NCBI RefSeq assembly: GCF_900110215.1
Contig: NZ_FOCX01000023.1
Coordinates: 1-64,000, forward strand
Reading direction: 5' to 3'
From: Halorientalis persicus
GTDB taxonomy: Archaea > Halobacteriota > Halobacteria > Halobacteriales > Haloarculaceae
Length of the DNA stretch: 64,000 bases
Made by a program: the position numbers and the translations under genes. The number at the start of each line of letters is the position of its first letter. Within the stretch, counting starts at the first letter, position 1. Positions 44,401 through 53,062 of the stretch are shown piece by piece. The notes under the pieces were generated by a model. The model did not search any database. It saw only the letters and a list, made by a program, of their open reading frames with translations, and had not been told where the DNA came from.

Positions 44401-45530
44401 ATCGGTACGAGATCGAGACTACAGAGAAAAGGTACATAGATTTCAGCGATGAAGATAGTCTCCGACCTTATTATACAAATCCGCGAATTCTCATCAGACG
44501 TCTTGTAAACCGCGATGATCGTCTTATGGCAATGATTGCTGAAGACGACTTTGTAGTGAAGAAAGATCTGAATCCATTTATTAAATCTGGAGATACACCA
44601 CTGCGTTATATACTCGCTTGTGTGAACAGTTCTCTACACTCATATTTATATATAAGCCAATCAGCAATGGCACTTAAAGACGATTTTCGACAAACAACCC
44701 TCGCAGAGTTACAAAAACTTCCAATTAGGACTATTAATGCAGAAGTTGATAATAATAAAAATGATCAAAAGTACAACAGATTGCAGGATTTGCTGAGCCA
44801 AGGGATTCCACAAGAAGATGTGATAACGGACGAACTGAACTCATCTAACGAGACAGATATTGCTGTTGGACAAGATTTACTTATCGATTTGAGTGAAAAT
44901 ATAGTATCACTAAAGGAGAAACGCCGTTCGATTAACTCGAAGTTGCTAGATTACATCCGGCCTTATTCTGAGAAGGATGTAATCAGCGAAATCGGCATCT
45001 ACCAACCACCGTCGGGCGTCGGCGACACGAAACTCACCGCCACCAAAGAAGAGTACGAGAACATTCGCGTCGGGACAGTCACCTGCGAACGCGAGGACGA
45101 GAACACAGTCACCGTCCACGCCACAGCACGCTACAAGCCCGAGAACGAGGACGCTCACGAGACCGACCAGTGGGGGTACACCGAGACGGAGCCGATGCCG
45201 GCGATGCGGTTGACCGACCTCACCGAGACCGAGGCCGACCTCGTGGAGGCGTTCGTGCCCGTGGCCGTCGAGGAGGCCGACGGGTTCGCCGGGTTCCGCG
45301 AGACGGCCACTAAGACCAACTCGCTCGTGGACCGACTGGAAGCGATCACGCTCCCCGATCCCGACGACGTGGCCGAGGACCTCCAGCGATATCGTGAGGC
45401 CGTCGAGCGCGCCGCGGAACTGGACGAGAAGATCCAGCGGACCGACGACCTGATCGACGAGATCGTCTACGACCTGTACGGGCTGACCGACGAGGAAATC
45501 GAGATCGTCGAAGAAGCAGTTGGTGACTGA
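41418..45530 (+). CDS. Type IIG (single-chain) restriction-modification enzyme, Eco57I-like
   Basis: The 1370-residue protein combines nuclease, methyltransferase and recognition functions. N-terminal PD-(D/E)XK-type site: D94 (GFVDELLFE) with E129 and K131 (GIVEAKQW). Methyltransferase: SAM motif ILDPAMGSGHFLTKA near residue 540, GVDLNGMAVELAKLSMWLE near 595, and catalytic NPPY near 792 for N6-adenine. The recognition region follows (about 805-1190), then a helical C-terminus. The ATG at 41418 is used; one at 41385 lies in the repeat flank. Bases of about 43610-44990 are markedly AT-rich while both ends match the genome, suggesting exchange of the specificity segment. A PglX/BREX role is possible but no other BREX gene is present. 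Confidence 0.85.
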   Translation: MSQATLSERPYVNSNLFSGHYLDERVQERDEWDCDDAASEAMEKLQSLYDLEGSLVEGYGEDALIDNWIDEVLDVLGFGTQEEVTLPDGGGFVDELLFETPTVRRDAAEVYLDTEDTTDLFERGVGIVEAKQWDAAFDVQFSEQRPYRNASHQTKHYLENTPPNIQWGILTNGRKWRLYGTNDYETQTYFEVDLPELLERGDLEAFKYFYVFFRPTAFHESDGTTFHDEVWSESETASQELGENLQDNVFTALRVLGRGFVETNDDLDIDPDDAEALDELKEQSLVFLYRLMFVLYAEARGLIHPEDQQAQDEYDRNFSLDELRLDIHEAIGEVDEGFEEEFSTYSTGMWSRLEDLFRLIDEGEDALGIPPYNGGLFDHDDHDFLTEHEVSDRYLAEVIYRLSTTKNDEERYVLADYADLDTRHLGSVYEGLLEHQFRIAPEQYAAVAADGGQVWKPATEVSVAEAVETVPEGGLYVVNDEGERKATGAYYTPDYVVTYIVEETVGPLVEEIREDLIDQGFEPGTQEYIAPFFRRVTDLRILDPAMGSGHFLTKATGYLSEQVMAEVREAESEFGVAFDEQHIRREIAKECIYGVDLNGMAVELAKLSMWLETLAADRPLAFLDHHFKQGNSLVGSDIEEIEELESDANGADEQASLAEFGATREGTIERLMDIYSEFLAIENETVEDVHEMKRKYAEIEQDELRKRLVAMANVYTAERFGLDVPSGAYEQMARALEDDKEWESVEDTDWFATGQRISNEQDSFHWRLEFPEVFYEEGGRERKKDGFDAVIGNPPYVPTEQILDQQKEYLTTVFEVLHRKYDLSVAFLQQIIRLSRSEGRCGMITPVAWETGENYSRFRETNLVEGEMNLEKIINLPFDVFQDAYIDTNIAIFRKSAPSGSFLAKEFEKRLRVESADVMEEKSEQIPQDYLTEVGGAKIFLQKGTYEMLKRFSGSEFVDLGEITDATQGIVASFHEYSNERENDEFLEYRECDVYRYEIETTEKRYIDFSDEDSLRPYYTNPRILIRRLVNRDDRLMAMIAEDDFVVKKDLNPFIKSGDTPLRYILACVNSSLHSYLYISQSAMALKDDFRQTTLAELQKLPIRTINAEVDNNKNDQKYNRLQDLLSQGIPQEDVITDELNSSNETDIAVGQDLLIDLSENIVSLKEKRRSINSKLLDYIRPYSEKDVISEIGIYQPPSGVGDTKLTATKEEYENIRVGTVTCEREDENTVTVHATARYKPENEDAHETDQWGYTETEPMPAMRLTDLTETEADLVEAFVPVAVEEADGFAGFRETATKTNSLVDRLEAITLPDPDDVAEDLQRYREAVERAAELDEKIQRTDDLIDEIVYDLYGLTDEEIEIVEEAVGD

Positions 45531-45534
45531 AAAT

Positions 45535-46215
45535 ATGTCGAGCCGGGATCCGTCGGAGCTTCGAGAGGCACTGGGCGAGATCGACTTCGATGGGGAGCCA
45601 GAGCAGTTGCCGGAGTTGCGCGAGGAAGCTCGGGAAACCGTCGCTGCGCAACGAGAGACGCTGAACGACATCGACACGAAAGCCAGCCGAATTCTCCGTC
45701 TCAACGTCGCACTCGTCGGCATACTCGTCTCCGTTCTGTCTATTGCGACCCAGCTCGGATCTGGCTCGGGGTCGAGCGCAGCGGCGTTGGACCAGTTCGT
45801 GAATATCTACACAGAATTTGGGATCGGTGCCCTGGTCCTTTCGACGGCCTTCGCCGCGATGACCTACACCGCTTCGGAACTCGATGTGGGAGTCAGCTCT
45901 GAAAACCTGGCGAACTTACTCAGGGCCGATTTCACCGCCGAAGATACCGAAGAGCTACTGGTGAAAAATTATATCATGAGAATCAATTTCAACCGAAGTA
46001 CGAACGTCAGAAACATCCCACTGATCCAGATGACGATTATCCTCCTCGTTTCGGCGATTGTTGCATTTCTGCTTGGGGTTTATACCGCAATTGTCGGCGC
46101 AGTCCCTACCTGGCTCGTGATACTTGCTGTTGCGCTGATTCTCGGCGTTGTGATAGTGTCTGGACTGGTGACTCAGATTTGGCGAGCATTCAGTGATCTC
46201 CGAGAGTGGCACTGA
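45535..46215 (+). CDS. Multi-pass membrane protein, possible defence effector
   Basis: This 226-residue protein follows the restriction enzyme by 4 nt. It has an acidic N-terminus, a helix EARETVAAQRETLNDIDTKA leading into TM1 (about 57-77), TM2 (about 90-115) and two C-terminal helices (about 160-215). The arrangement 'D-x-K-A-x-x-I-L' just before the first TM helix resembles DUF5706/Pycsar-TM and SLATT-type membrane effectors that act in cyclic-nucleotide-dependent antiphage systems; this is a resemblance, not proof. No nucleotide cyclase is encoded next to it. The ATG at 45535 has an A-rich upstream but no SD. Confidence 0.55.
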   Translation: MSSRDPSELREALGEIDFDGEPEQLPELREEARETVAAQRETLNDIDTKASRILRLNVALVGILVSVLSIATQLGSGSGSSAAALDQFVNIYTEFGIGALVLSTAFAAMTYTASELDVGVSSENLANLLRADFTAEDTEELLVKNYIMRINFNRSTNVRNIPLIQMTIILLVSAIVAFLLGVYTAIVGAVPTWLVILAVALILGVVIVSGLVTQIWRAFSDLREWH

Positions 46216-46222
46216 CCCAAAG

Positions 46223-46232
46223 CCTATATTTG
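46223..46232 (+). promoter_or_regulatory. TATA box of the 38-codon gene
   Basis: CCTATATTTG (46223-46232) is 21-30 nt upstream of the ATG at 46253, and AAAGGA follows at 46235-46240. Predicts a leaderless mRNA. Confidence 0.55.
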
Positions 46233-46252
46233 CGAAAGGAGTACTTCCGTGT

Positions 46253-46369
46253 ATGAGTGAGGAGCAAGAAGAGCAATCGGATCAAGACCGAGCACAGGAG
46301 AGTCTCCTCAGTGGCGGCGAGCGCGTCTCGAAGGGCCGCCAGCGAGACAATCACGACGACAGTGATTGA
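46253..46369 (+). CDS. 38-residue hydrophilic acidic peptide
   Basis: ATG at 46253, stop TGA at 46367-46369. The product reads MSEEQEEQSDQDRAQESLLS then a short basic segment (GGERVSKGRQR) and ends DNHDDSD. It has its own TATA box at leaderless distance and clean start/stop, which supports a real gene. It is the last gene of the island and convergent with the GT39 gene (36 bp between stops). Function unknown; peptides of this size next to restriction genes can be controllers, but there is no HTH. Confidence 0.5.
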   Translation: MSEEQEEQSDQDRAQESLLSGGERVSKGRQRDNHDDSD

Positions 46370-46405
46370 ACTCTGATATTTTGTGCGTATTCGATATCGG
46401 CATTC

Positions 46406-48226
46406 TCACCACTCCGGCACCGCTTTCGTACACGCTCCATCCCGCTCTAGTATCACGACGTACTGGCCGGGCCCCAGCTCCTGTTCGTCGCCGTAGAAGT
46501 CGTTGCGAGGGGTGATTCCCATCGGGAGGATATCCACCAGCGAGCCGGGCGTCGGTCGCTGGGGAACGTAGTTCGGGGGTCGGGGGCCGAACTCCTTGGC
46601 GATCTCGTAGGCGTACTCCCCATCCAGCAGCCCGCGGACGTACGCGGCCCGTCGAGAGACGTTCCGGCGGATGCCGGCCTCGCGGTGGGCCCGGGGCACG
46701 TCCCGCAGATAGAGCAGGTTCTCGTAGGAGAGCTGGATATACTGGGGACAGGTGACGTTGCGGTCCTCGTGGCTGGCGGGGCCCCAGCGGTGATCGACGG
46801 GCATCCCGTGGGGCAGGGCGGTCTCGTCGAAGCCGTGGTGGTAGGTGGCCATGGTGGCGTTGTCGGGGGCGGTGCGGTCGAGCCAGTCGGTCGCGGCGTC
46901 CCGTGGCGCGGTGGCGTAGCCCGCGACGCCGACGCCGGCGAAGGCGGCGGTCGTGACGAGCAGGCCGGCGATCAGCGGCCGCGCGAGGGCGGGCCGGCGG
47001 TCCCGCAACCGGGCGAGCGCGTCGGCGGTCAGCAGGACGACGAGCGGGAGCGTCGGGAGCAGGTGGTGGGGCCGGAAGTCGTGCCAGCCCGAGAGGACGG
47101 CGAGGAAGGCGGCCAGCAGCGCCAGCACGAGGGCGCGGGCGTCGCGGTCGGTGGCGGGGCCGGCGGATCGGTCGCCCGCGTCGGGGCGGAGCGCGGCGAC
47201 GCTCGCGAGGACGCCGGCGATCCCGGCGACGGTGAGCGGGAGGCCGAAACTGGCGAGATAACCACGGAGGAACCACCACCAGGAGGGGGCCGTTGGCCCG
47301 AGCGCGACGCTGGCCCGGCCCGCGGACTGTCCGACGAACCGCTCGACGACGAGATCGACGTGACCGACCAGCAGCGTCGGGAACCCGAGCGCGATCACGG
47401 CGGCACCGGTCGCCGCACCGCCGACGAGGAGGCGCGGTCGCCAGCGTGCTCCGGAGCCCTCGCGGCGGGCGCGGAGCAGGTAGCCCAGCCCGATCACGGG
47501 AACGAGCAGGCCGGCGGTGAGCTTGAACGCGACCGCGAGGCCGCCGGCGGCGCTGGCTTCCAGAAACCGGCGGCGCGTGCCGGTCTGGACGTATCGGACG
47601 AGCAGGTAGAGCGCGAGCAGGAGGGCAAAGAGGGCGGGCACGTCCTCGCCGGCTTCGTGGGCGAGCATGGCGAGGCCGAAGGTGACTGCGAGGAGGGCGG
47701 CGGCGAGGCGGCCGGTCGCGCGGTCCCGGAGGGCCGTCCCGAGGCGGTAGGTCAGGTAGACCGACCCGACGGCGAGACAGCCGTTGACGAGTCGGGTGGC
47801 GACGAGGCTCCCAGTCCAGATCCAGGCCGGCGTCGTCTGCCACGTCCGGACGTAGCCGTACTCGACGTTCAGCGAGTGGATCCCGGCGAGTGCGGTGCCC
47901 TCGCCGAGCAAGAGCGCGAGGACGACGACGGGGAGGACGGCGAGGCTGTAGAGGTAGAACGTGGCACCGAATGGAGCGCGACCCCAGGCCACGGACTCCC
48001 GGAGGGCGGCGAGGCTCGGGTCCTCGATCAGGGAGCTATAGACGACCAGGACGTCGAGCAGGCGGTCGCGCTCGTCCCATGTGGCGAAGTTGGGGGCGCG
48101 GTGCCAGATCCAGAAGCTGGCCGCCAGGGCGGCGACGAGGAGGATCCACGGGAGGTACGGATCCGCACGCAGATCGCGGCGCACCTGCCCTGCGATCCGG
48201 TCGATCGGTCCCGACGCCACTGTCAT
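46406..48226 (-). CDS. GT39/ArnT-like membrane glycosyltransferase, paralogue
   Basis: The 606-residue protein from the ATG at 48226 (MTVASGPIDRIAGQVRRDLR) closely parallels the one at 17246: ADPYLPWILLVAALAASFWIWHRAPNFATWDERDRLLD in pattern matches SDPYLPFIVLLAAVLCSFWFWHRIPNFATRDEKSRLLD, and both share WYWFLRGY, HDFRPHHLLPTLP and the PRPPNYVPQRPTPGSLVD C-terminal motif. The external Asp/Glu pair after the first helix is the GT-C catalytic motif. Codons upstream to 48589 are only the usp complement. It borders the restriction island on its right. Confidence 0.8.
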   Translation of the reverse strand: MTVASGPIDRIAGQVRRDLRADPYLPWILLVAALAASFWIWHRAPNFATWDERDRLLDVLVVYSSLIEDPSLAALRESVAWGRAPFGATFYLYSLAVLPVVVLALLLGEGTALAGIHSLNVEYGYVRTWQTTPAWIWTGSLVATRLVNGCLAVGSVYLTYRLGTALRDRATGRLAAALLAVTFGLAMLAHEAGEDVPALFALLLALYLLVRYVQTGTRRRFLEASAAGGLAVAFKLTAGLLVPVIGLGYLLRARREGSGARWRPRLLVGGAATGAAVIALGFPTLLVGHVDLVVERFVGQSAGRASVALGPTAPSWWWFLRGYLASFGLPLTVAGIAGVLASVAALRPDAGDRSAGPATDRDARALVLALLAAFLAVLSGWHDFRPHHLLPTLPLVVLLTADALARLRDRRPALARPLIAGLLVTTAAFAGVGVAGYATAPRDAATDWLDRTAPDNATMATYHHGFDETALPHGMPVDHRWGPASHEDRNVTCPQYIQLSYENLLYLRDVPRAHREAGIRRNVSRRAAYVRGLLDGEYAYEIAKEFGPRPPNYVPQRPTPGSLVDILPMGITPRNDFYGDEQELGPGQYVVILERDGACTKAVPEW

Positions 48227-48345
48227 TCGTGTGGCGTGAACGATTCCACGGGGATTGCGCTTTCGGGACGCGGTGGGCGACTCGTCGCGCGACCGCGAGA
48301 GTGGACCGGGGGACAGTTCCCGACCACTGAGAACTTTGTTGCGAG

Positions 48346-48353
48346 CATATAAG
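48346..48353 (+). promoter_or_regulatory. TATA box of the universal stress gene
   Basis: CATATAAG lies 23-30 nt before the GTG at 48376, consistent with a leaderless transcript. Confidence 0.6.
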
Positions 48354-48375
48354 TCGTGAACGCGTTCGTCCATCT

Positions 48376-49002
48376 GTGTACGAACGTATCCTGATTCCGA
48401 CGGATGGGAGTACAGGGACGGCCCACGTGGCCATGCAGGCGCTGGACCTCGCAGAGCAGTACGGCAGCACGGTATACGTCCTCCACGTCGTCGACGAGAC
48501 GGCGAGTTCGCTGCTGGAAGCCACCGGTTCGGAGAGCGAACTGGAAGAGCAGGGCGAGCGCGCCGTCGAGCGCATCGAGCGGATGGCACAGGTCCACGGG
48601 GTCGACACGGTGACGGAGATTCAGACGGGCGATCCGGCGTCGGGCATCCTCGACTACGCCGAGGAGATCGAGGCCGATCTGATCGTGGCCGGGACCCACG
48701 GCCGGTCGGGCGTCCAGCGCCGCCTCATCGGCAGCGTCGCCGAACGGCTGGTCCGACACGCGAGTTGTCCCGTGATGACCGTCCGTCTGCCGGAGTCCGA
48801 CGAGACGGTGACGGACGAAGCGGACGCGCGGGAACTCGCCGAGGAGGCACTGACACAGAGCGACCGCGGCGACGGCGAGATTACAGGGGTCGAACGCCAG
48901 GTCAGCGTCTGGGTCGTCGACATCGAGAGCGACGACGGCGAGTCGCTGGTGGCCTACATCGATCCGGTGACCCAGCGGACGAGTCTGGTCGCCCGCAACT
49001 GA
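48376..49002 (+). CDS. Universal stress protein with C-terminal extension
   Basis: The 208-residue protein starts with [23 protein letters not shown] is the Usp opening, and [33 protein letters not shown] in pattern is the ATP-binding G-2x-G-9x-G(S/T) motif, here complete. Usual Usp length is about 140-150; the extra 60 residues ([20 protein letters not shown] ... TSLVARN) form a small beta-rich domain without a clear match. The GTG start is supported by the TATA box spacing. Confidence 0.87.
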   Translation: MYERILIPTDGSTGTAHVAMQALDLAEQYGSTVYVLHVVDETASSLLEATGSESELEEQGERAVERIERMAQVHGVDTVTEIQTGDPASGILDYAEEIEADLIVAGTHGRSGVQRRLIGSVAERLVRHASCPVMTVRLPESDETVTDEADARELAEEALTQSDRGDGEITGVERQVSVWVVDIESDDGESLVAYIDPVTQRTSLVARN

Positions 49003-49087
49003 TCGGGCCGAACGGATCGCACGACGATTTTTCGCGGCGAGGGCCGAAACCGGAGGGCACTTACCCGACAGCGCCACACCGACAGGT

Positions 49088-50155
49088 ATGCGTATCGCCG
49101 ACCGGGTGCAGGTCGAGGGCGGGAAAGAGCGGATCACCGTGGTCCCGGAGACGCTCGACGACCTGTGGCACCTGACTTACGTCCTGGAACCGGGCGACCG
49201 CGTCGGCGGGGACACGACGCGGCGCATCCAGCGCAACGACGACAAGATGCGCGACACGGGCGGCGAACGCGAGCATATGTACGTCACGCTCGCGGTCGAG
49301 GACGTGGAGTTCGCCCGGTTCGCCAACCGCCTCCGGGTCGGCGGCGAGATCGTCGACTGTTCCCGCGAGGACCAGCTGGGCCACCATCACACCCTCAACG
49401 TCGAGGAACGCGACGAACTGGAAGTCGAGAAACGCTGGAAGTCCGATCAACTGGAACGCCTGAACGAGGCCGTCGAGGCCTCCGAGAACCCGGACGTGGC
49501 CGTCGCCACCGTCGAGGAGGGACAGGCCTACGTCCACACCGTCGCCCAGTACGGCACCGAAGAGCGTGCGAGCATCACCGCCCCGACCGGGAAAGGGGAG
49601 TACGCCCGCCCCCGCGAGGAACTGTTCTCGGACCTGACGGACGTGCTGAGCCGACTCGACGTGGCCGCGATCATCCTCGCCGGCCCCGGCTTCACCAAAC
49701 AGGACGCCCTGGAGTACATCGAGGACGCGAACCCAGAGGTGGCGGAGTTGATCACCACGGTCGACACGAGCGGCGTCGGCGATCGGGGCGTCCACGAGGT
49801 CCTCAAGCGCGGTGCGGTCGACGAGGTACAAGAGCGGACCCGGATCGCCGAGGAGGCCGACCTCATCGACGAGTTGATGGACCAGATCGGCCAGGGCGAG
49901 AAGGCCGCCTACGGGCCCGAACAGACCGCCAAAGCCGCCGATTACGGTGCGGTCGAGCACCTGCTCGTGCTGGACGAGGCCCTGCGCCGGGAGCGGGCCG
50001 AGGAGGGCGAGTGGGACGTGGACGTAGACGACGTGATCGAGTCGGTCGAACAGCAGGGCGGGGCGGTGACGGTCTTCTCCAGCGAATTCGATCCCGGGAT
50101 GCAACTGGCGAACCTCGGAGAGATCGCGGCGATCCTTCGGTACCGGCTGGAGTGA
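49088..50155 (+). CDS. pelA: Pelota (mRNA surveillance, ribosome rescue)
   Basis: The 355-residue protein resembles release factor aRF1 but lacks the GGQ motif. It has the N-terminal Sm-like domain ([29 protein letters not shown] in pattern), a central domain with [21 protein letters not shown] and [24 protein letters not shown], and the eRF1-3 C-domain ([16 protein letters not shown]). With aABCE1 and aEF-1alpha it splits stalled ribosomes. No operon partner is evident; the histidine kinase gene follows after 96 bp. Confidence 0.94.
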   Translation: MRIADRVQVEGGKERITVVPETLDDLWHLTYVLEPGDRVGGDTTRRIQRNDDKMRDTGGEREHMYVTLAVEDVEFARFANRLRVGGEIVDCSREDQLGHHHTLNVEERDELEVEKRWKSDQLERLNEAVEASENPDVAVATVEEGQAYVHTVAQYGTEERASITAPTGKGEYARPREELFSDLTDVLSRLDVAAIILAGPGFTKQDALEYIEDANPEVAELITTVDTSGVGDRGVHEVLKRGAVDEVQERTRIAEEADLIDELMDQIGQGEKAAYGPEQTAKAADYGAVEHLLVLDEALRRERAEEGEWDVDVDDVIESVEQQGGAVTVFSSEFDPGMQLANLGEIAAILRYRLE

Positions 50156-50251
50156 GCGCGACCGGCGGACGCGCGTTCGGTTTTCCGATCTGTTACGGTC
50201 ACAATCGTTTTGAGGTGCTATTCCGTTGGTCGAGTCGGTACGGATCGAGAA

Positions 50252-51403
50252 ATGAGCTCCCAGGAGCCGGATTTCACGTCACAGGTCGCCGACCTCAACA
50301 AGTACGGACAGGCGCTGAACAACTGCGAGTCCGTCGAAGAGGTCGTCTCGCTGAGCCTCGAGGCCGTGTCGCTGCTCTTTGGCTTTCCATACACGACGTT
50401 CGTCGAGGTACGCGACGGCGACCTGCGCGTGGTTCACAGCACCTACCCGGCGGTTTCCGCTGGGGACGAACCGTTCGCGGTGGCGTACGAGGCCTTCGAG
50501 AGCGGGGAGACGACGGTTCGGAGCGGCGAGGCGGCCGGCGAGGCCGAAGACGGCGTCGGCGCGACGGTGGCGGTACCCGCGACCATCGCCAGCGACGTGG
50601 TGGCGATCATCGTGACCCGCTCCGTCGAGACCCAGGAGTTCGGCGACGAGGTCGTCAGACCGCTAGAGATCCTCTCGACACACGCCGCGACGGCCATCGG
50701 CAACATCCGCTCGCGCGAGCGACTCGAACGCGCCCGCCGGGACCTGGAGAAGCGCAAGGAGATGGTCGAGATGTACGACCGACTCCTGCGTCACGACCTG
50801 GGGAACGACCTGCAGGTGATCTCGGCGTTCTCCGACGAGATCGCACAGAACGTCGACGGCGAGTGGGGAGACTACGCCGAGCGCGTCCACCGGACCGCGG
50901 AGGGCGCGATGGACCTGATCCGACGCGTCGGTGACCTCGTGTCCACGCTGGAACGACAGGACGAACCCACTCCGCGGTCGCTCTCGGCGATCCTGTCGGC
51001 AGTGGTGGCCGACACTCGGGACCAGTACGAGACGCTGACGGTCGAGTTCGATCCCGAGGCGTTCGACGTGCGCGTCTACGGTGGCGACCTGCTGGACTCG
51101 GTGTTTACGAACGTCCTCACGAACGCCGCGGTCCACAACGAGGGTGCGGTCAACGTCCGCATCCTGCGGGGCGACGCCCGCGATGGCCGCGTGACGGTTT
51201 CGATCGCGGACGACGGATGCGGGGTCCCCGACGACGTGTCAGACCGTCTGTTCGAGATGGGGGTCAAAAGCGAGGACAGCGACGGGACCGGATTCGGGCT
51301 CGGCTTCGCGAAGGCGCTCACCGAGTCCTACGGCGGCGATATCGACGTGACCGAGAGCGATCGCGGCGGGGCCGACTTCCGGATCACGCTGGATCGGGTG
51401 TGA
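50252..51403 (+). CDS. GAF-domain sensor histidine kinase
   Basis: The 383-residue soluble kinase has a GAF domain (about residues 28-155), a short coiled coil (LERARRDLEKRKEMVEMYDR), the phospho-acceptor H181 in LLRHDLGNDLQVIS, the N box VLTNAAVHN, and G boxes IADDGCGVPD and GTGFGLGFA. HDLGN/HDLRN-type H boxes are characteristic of haloarchaeal kinases. No response regulator is encoded nearby. It is convergent with HemAT with no bases between the two stop codons. Confidence 0.9.
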   Translation: MSSQEPDFTSQVADLNKYGQALNNCESVEEVVSLSLEAVSLLFGFPYTTFVEVRDGDLRVVHSTYPAVSAGDEPFAVAYEAFESGETTVRSGEAAGEAEDGVGATVAVPATIASDVVAIIVTRSVETQEFGDEVVRPLEILSTHAATAIGNIRSRERLERARRDLEKRKEMVEMYDRLLRHDLGNDLQVISAFSDEIAQNVDGEWGDYAERVHRTAEGAMDLIRRVGDLVSTLERQDEPTPRSLSAILSAVVADTRDQYETLTVEFDPEAFDVRVYGGDLLDSVFTNVLTNAAVHNEGAVNVRILRGDARDGRVTVSIADDGCGVPDDVSDRLFEMGVKSEDSDGTGFGLGFAKALTESYGGDIDVTESDRGGADFRITLDRV

Positions 51404-52930
51404 TCAGGCGTCCTTCGTGAGTCGGCCGACCACGTCGTTGACTTCGCCGACGCGCTCGGCCTGGGCTCCCGTCGCGGCCGCGATGTCGTCGGCGGCGGTC
51501 GACACGTCACGGGCGCGCTCGACGGCCTCGTCGACCATACTGGCGATCTCCTCGGCGCTCGCCGCCTGATCGTCGGTCGCGTCGGAGACCTCGCGGATCC
51601 CCTGGGACGCCTCCGTGACGGCGTCGGCGATCTCCTCCAGGTCGGCCATCGCGGCCTCGACGGCCTCGATCCCTTCCTCGACGCGGTCGTTCGTCTCGGC
51701 CAGTCCCGCGACGGTCTCCTCGGTATCGGCCTGAATCCGGTCGACCATGGCCTCGATCTCGGCAGCGTTTTCCTGTGACTCCTCGGCCAGGTTCTTCACC
51801 TCGTCGGCGACGACCGCGAACCCCTCACCGGCCTGGCCGGCCCGTGCGGCCTCGATGGAGGCGTTGAGTGCGAGGATGTTCGTCTGGTCGGCGATGTCGT
51901 CGATCACGTCGACGATCTCGTCGATCTCCCGGACGCGCTCCCGCAGGTCGTCGAGGTCCTCGGCGACGCTGTCGGCTGACTCGCTCACGTCTTCCATCAC
52001 GCCGATAGCGTCACTGGCAGACTCCTGCCCGGTCTCGGCGCGGCGTTCGGCTTCTTCACTCGTGGCTTTCACCTGATCGGCCGTCGACGCCAGTTCCTCG
52101 ATGGTCGCGCTCATGTCGGAGACTTCGCCGGCGATGGTGTCCATGTTCTCGCTCTGTTCGGTGGTGAGCGCGTCGATCTCGTCTGCGTTCTCCGATACCC
52201 GGTCGGCAGTCGTCGCCAGGTCGGTCAGCGGCGCTTCGACCTCGTCGCTGACTTTCCGGGACTGCTGGCGTCTGCGCTCGGCCTCGCGCTCGGCCTGCTC
52301 GTTGGAGGAGTGGATGTAGGTGTCCATCGCCACCTGCTGGTCGAGGTTGATGATCTTCGTGAGCGCGAGCGTGCGCTCGACGACCTCGTCGACGGCGTCC
52401 TCGACGGCGGCTTCGACCTCGGCGTCGTCGGACGCCGTGGCGTTTTCTTTGGCCTGCTCGCCGATCTCCGAGAGGAGACCGCGATAGTAGATCGAGTACG
52501 CGCCCAGATACACGCGGGGACCGAGATCCAGCATATCGTGGAGCTTCCCGATCCGGGCGCGACCCTCGAAGTAGTCCTGCCCGTAGTCGCCGCGACCGAG
52601 ATCGAGGAGGTACTGTCGCTGTGTGGTCTTCAACTGCTCGACGGTCTTGCTGGACCGCCCGAAGATTTCGACCGTTCGCTCGTGGTCCGTGAGGTGATCG
52701 TAGAACTCGTCGACGAGATCGTCGGCACAGTCCTCGAAGAGCCCCCTCATTCCTTCGAGCGTCGCGGCAGTATCAGCGTCGAAGGCGGTGAACTCCTTGC
52801 GCCAGTCGATCTCCGCGTCGTCGAGGCCGATATCGGCGGCGAGCCCGCTGCCGTCCACAGCGCGTCGATCCGATTTCGTTATTTTGTCTTCGCCTGATAC
52901 CTCGTCGCTGGCCTGGAGACGATTACTCAT
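51404..52930 (-). CDS. hemAT: HemAT-type globin-coupled oxygen transducer
   Basis: The 508-residue soluble transducer has an N-terminal globin (about residues 40-220) with proximal His 131 in [20 protein letters not shown], then a cytoplasmic MA domain with [40 protein letters not shown] in pattern. HemAT senses O2 and drives aerotaxis through CheA/CheW, without membrane segments. The ATG at 52930 ([10 protein letters not shown]) is chosen; the frame extends to 53038 but that part is promoter region. Confidence 0.92.
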   Translation of the reverse strand: MSNRLQASDEVSGEDKITKSDRRAVDGSGLAADIGLDDAEIDWRKEFTAFDADTAATLEGMRGLFEDCADDLVDEFYDHLTDHERTVEIFGRSSKTVEQLKTTQRQYLLDLGRGDYGQDYFEGRARIGKLHDMLDLGPRVYLGAYSIYYRGLLSEIGEQAKENATASDDAEVEAAVEDAVDEVVERTLALTKIINLDQQVAMDTYIHSSNEQAEREAERRRQQSRKVSDEVEAPLTDLATTADRVSENADEIDALTTEQSENMDTIAGEVSDMSATIEELASTADQVKATSEEAERRAETGQESASDAIGVMEDVSESADSVAEDLDDLRERVREIDEIVDVIDDIADQTNILALNASIEAARAGQAGEGFAVVADEVKNLAEESQENAAEIEAMVDRIQADTEETVAGLAETNDRVEEGIEAVEAAMADLEEIADAVTEASQGIREVSDATDDQAASAEEIASMVDEAVERARDVSTAADDIAAATGAQAERVGEVNDVVGRLTKDA

Positions 52931-53062
52931 TACGCCCTCGGACCACTCTCCGGGATAAATACGACACGGCGCAGTTATCAGCCCTGATAGAATGGTCGAA
53001 TCCGCCCCGCTTGGTAACGAATCACGGAATGTCGACACCCGTATAATTCGGCCGGGCTGTCG

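Noticed and set aside
41418-45530. Calling the island a BREX system because the enzyme resembles PglX
   Set aside because: No brxA, brxB, brxC, pglZ or brxL-like gene lies nearby; the N-terminal D...EAK nuclease site fits a stand-alone type IIG enzyme better.
46370-46405. Right-hand attachment copy of the tRNA-Leu 3' end
   Set aside because: I searched the region up to the GT39 gene and saw no CCGGTTC-AATCCGG copy, so the right border of the island is not defined by a repeat.
49165-50934. 589-codon plus-strand frame overlapping pelota and the histidine kinase
   Set aside because: Out-of-frame Arg/Gly-rich translation crossing a gene boundary; pelota and the kinase have clear conserved motifs in their own frames.
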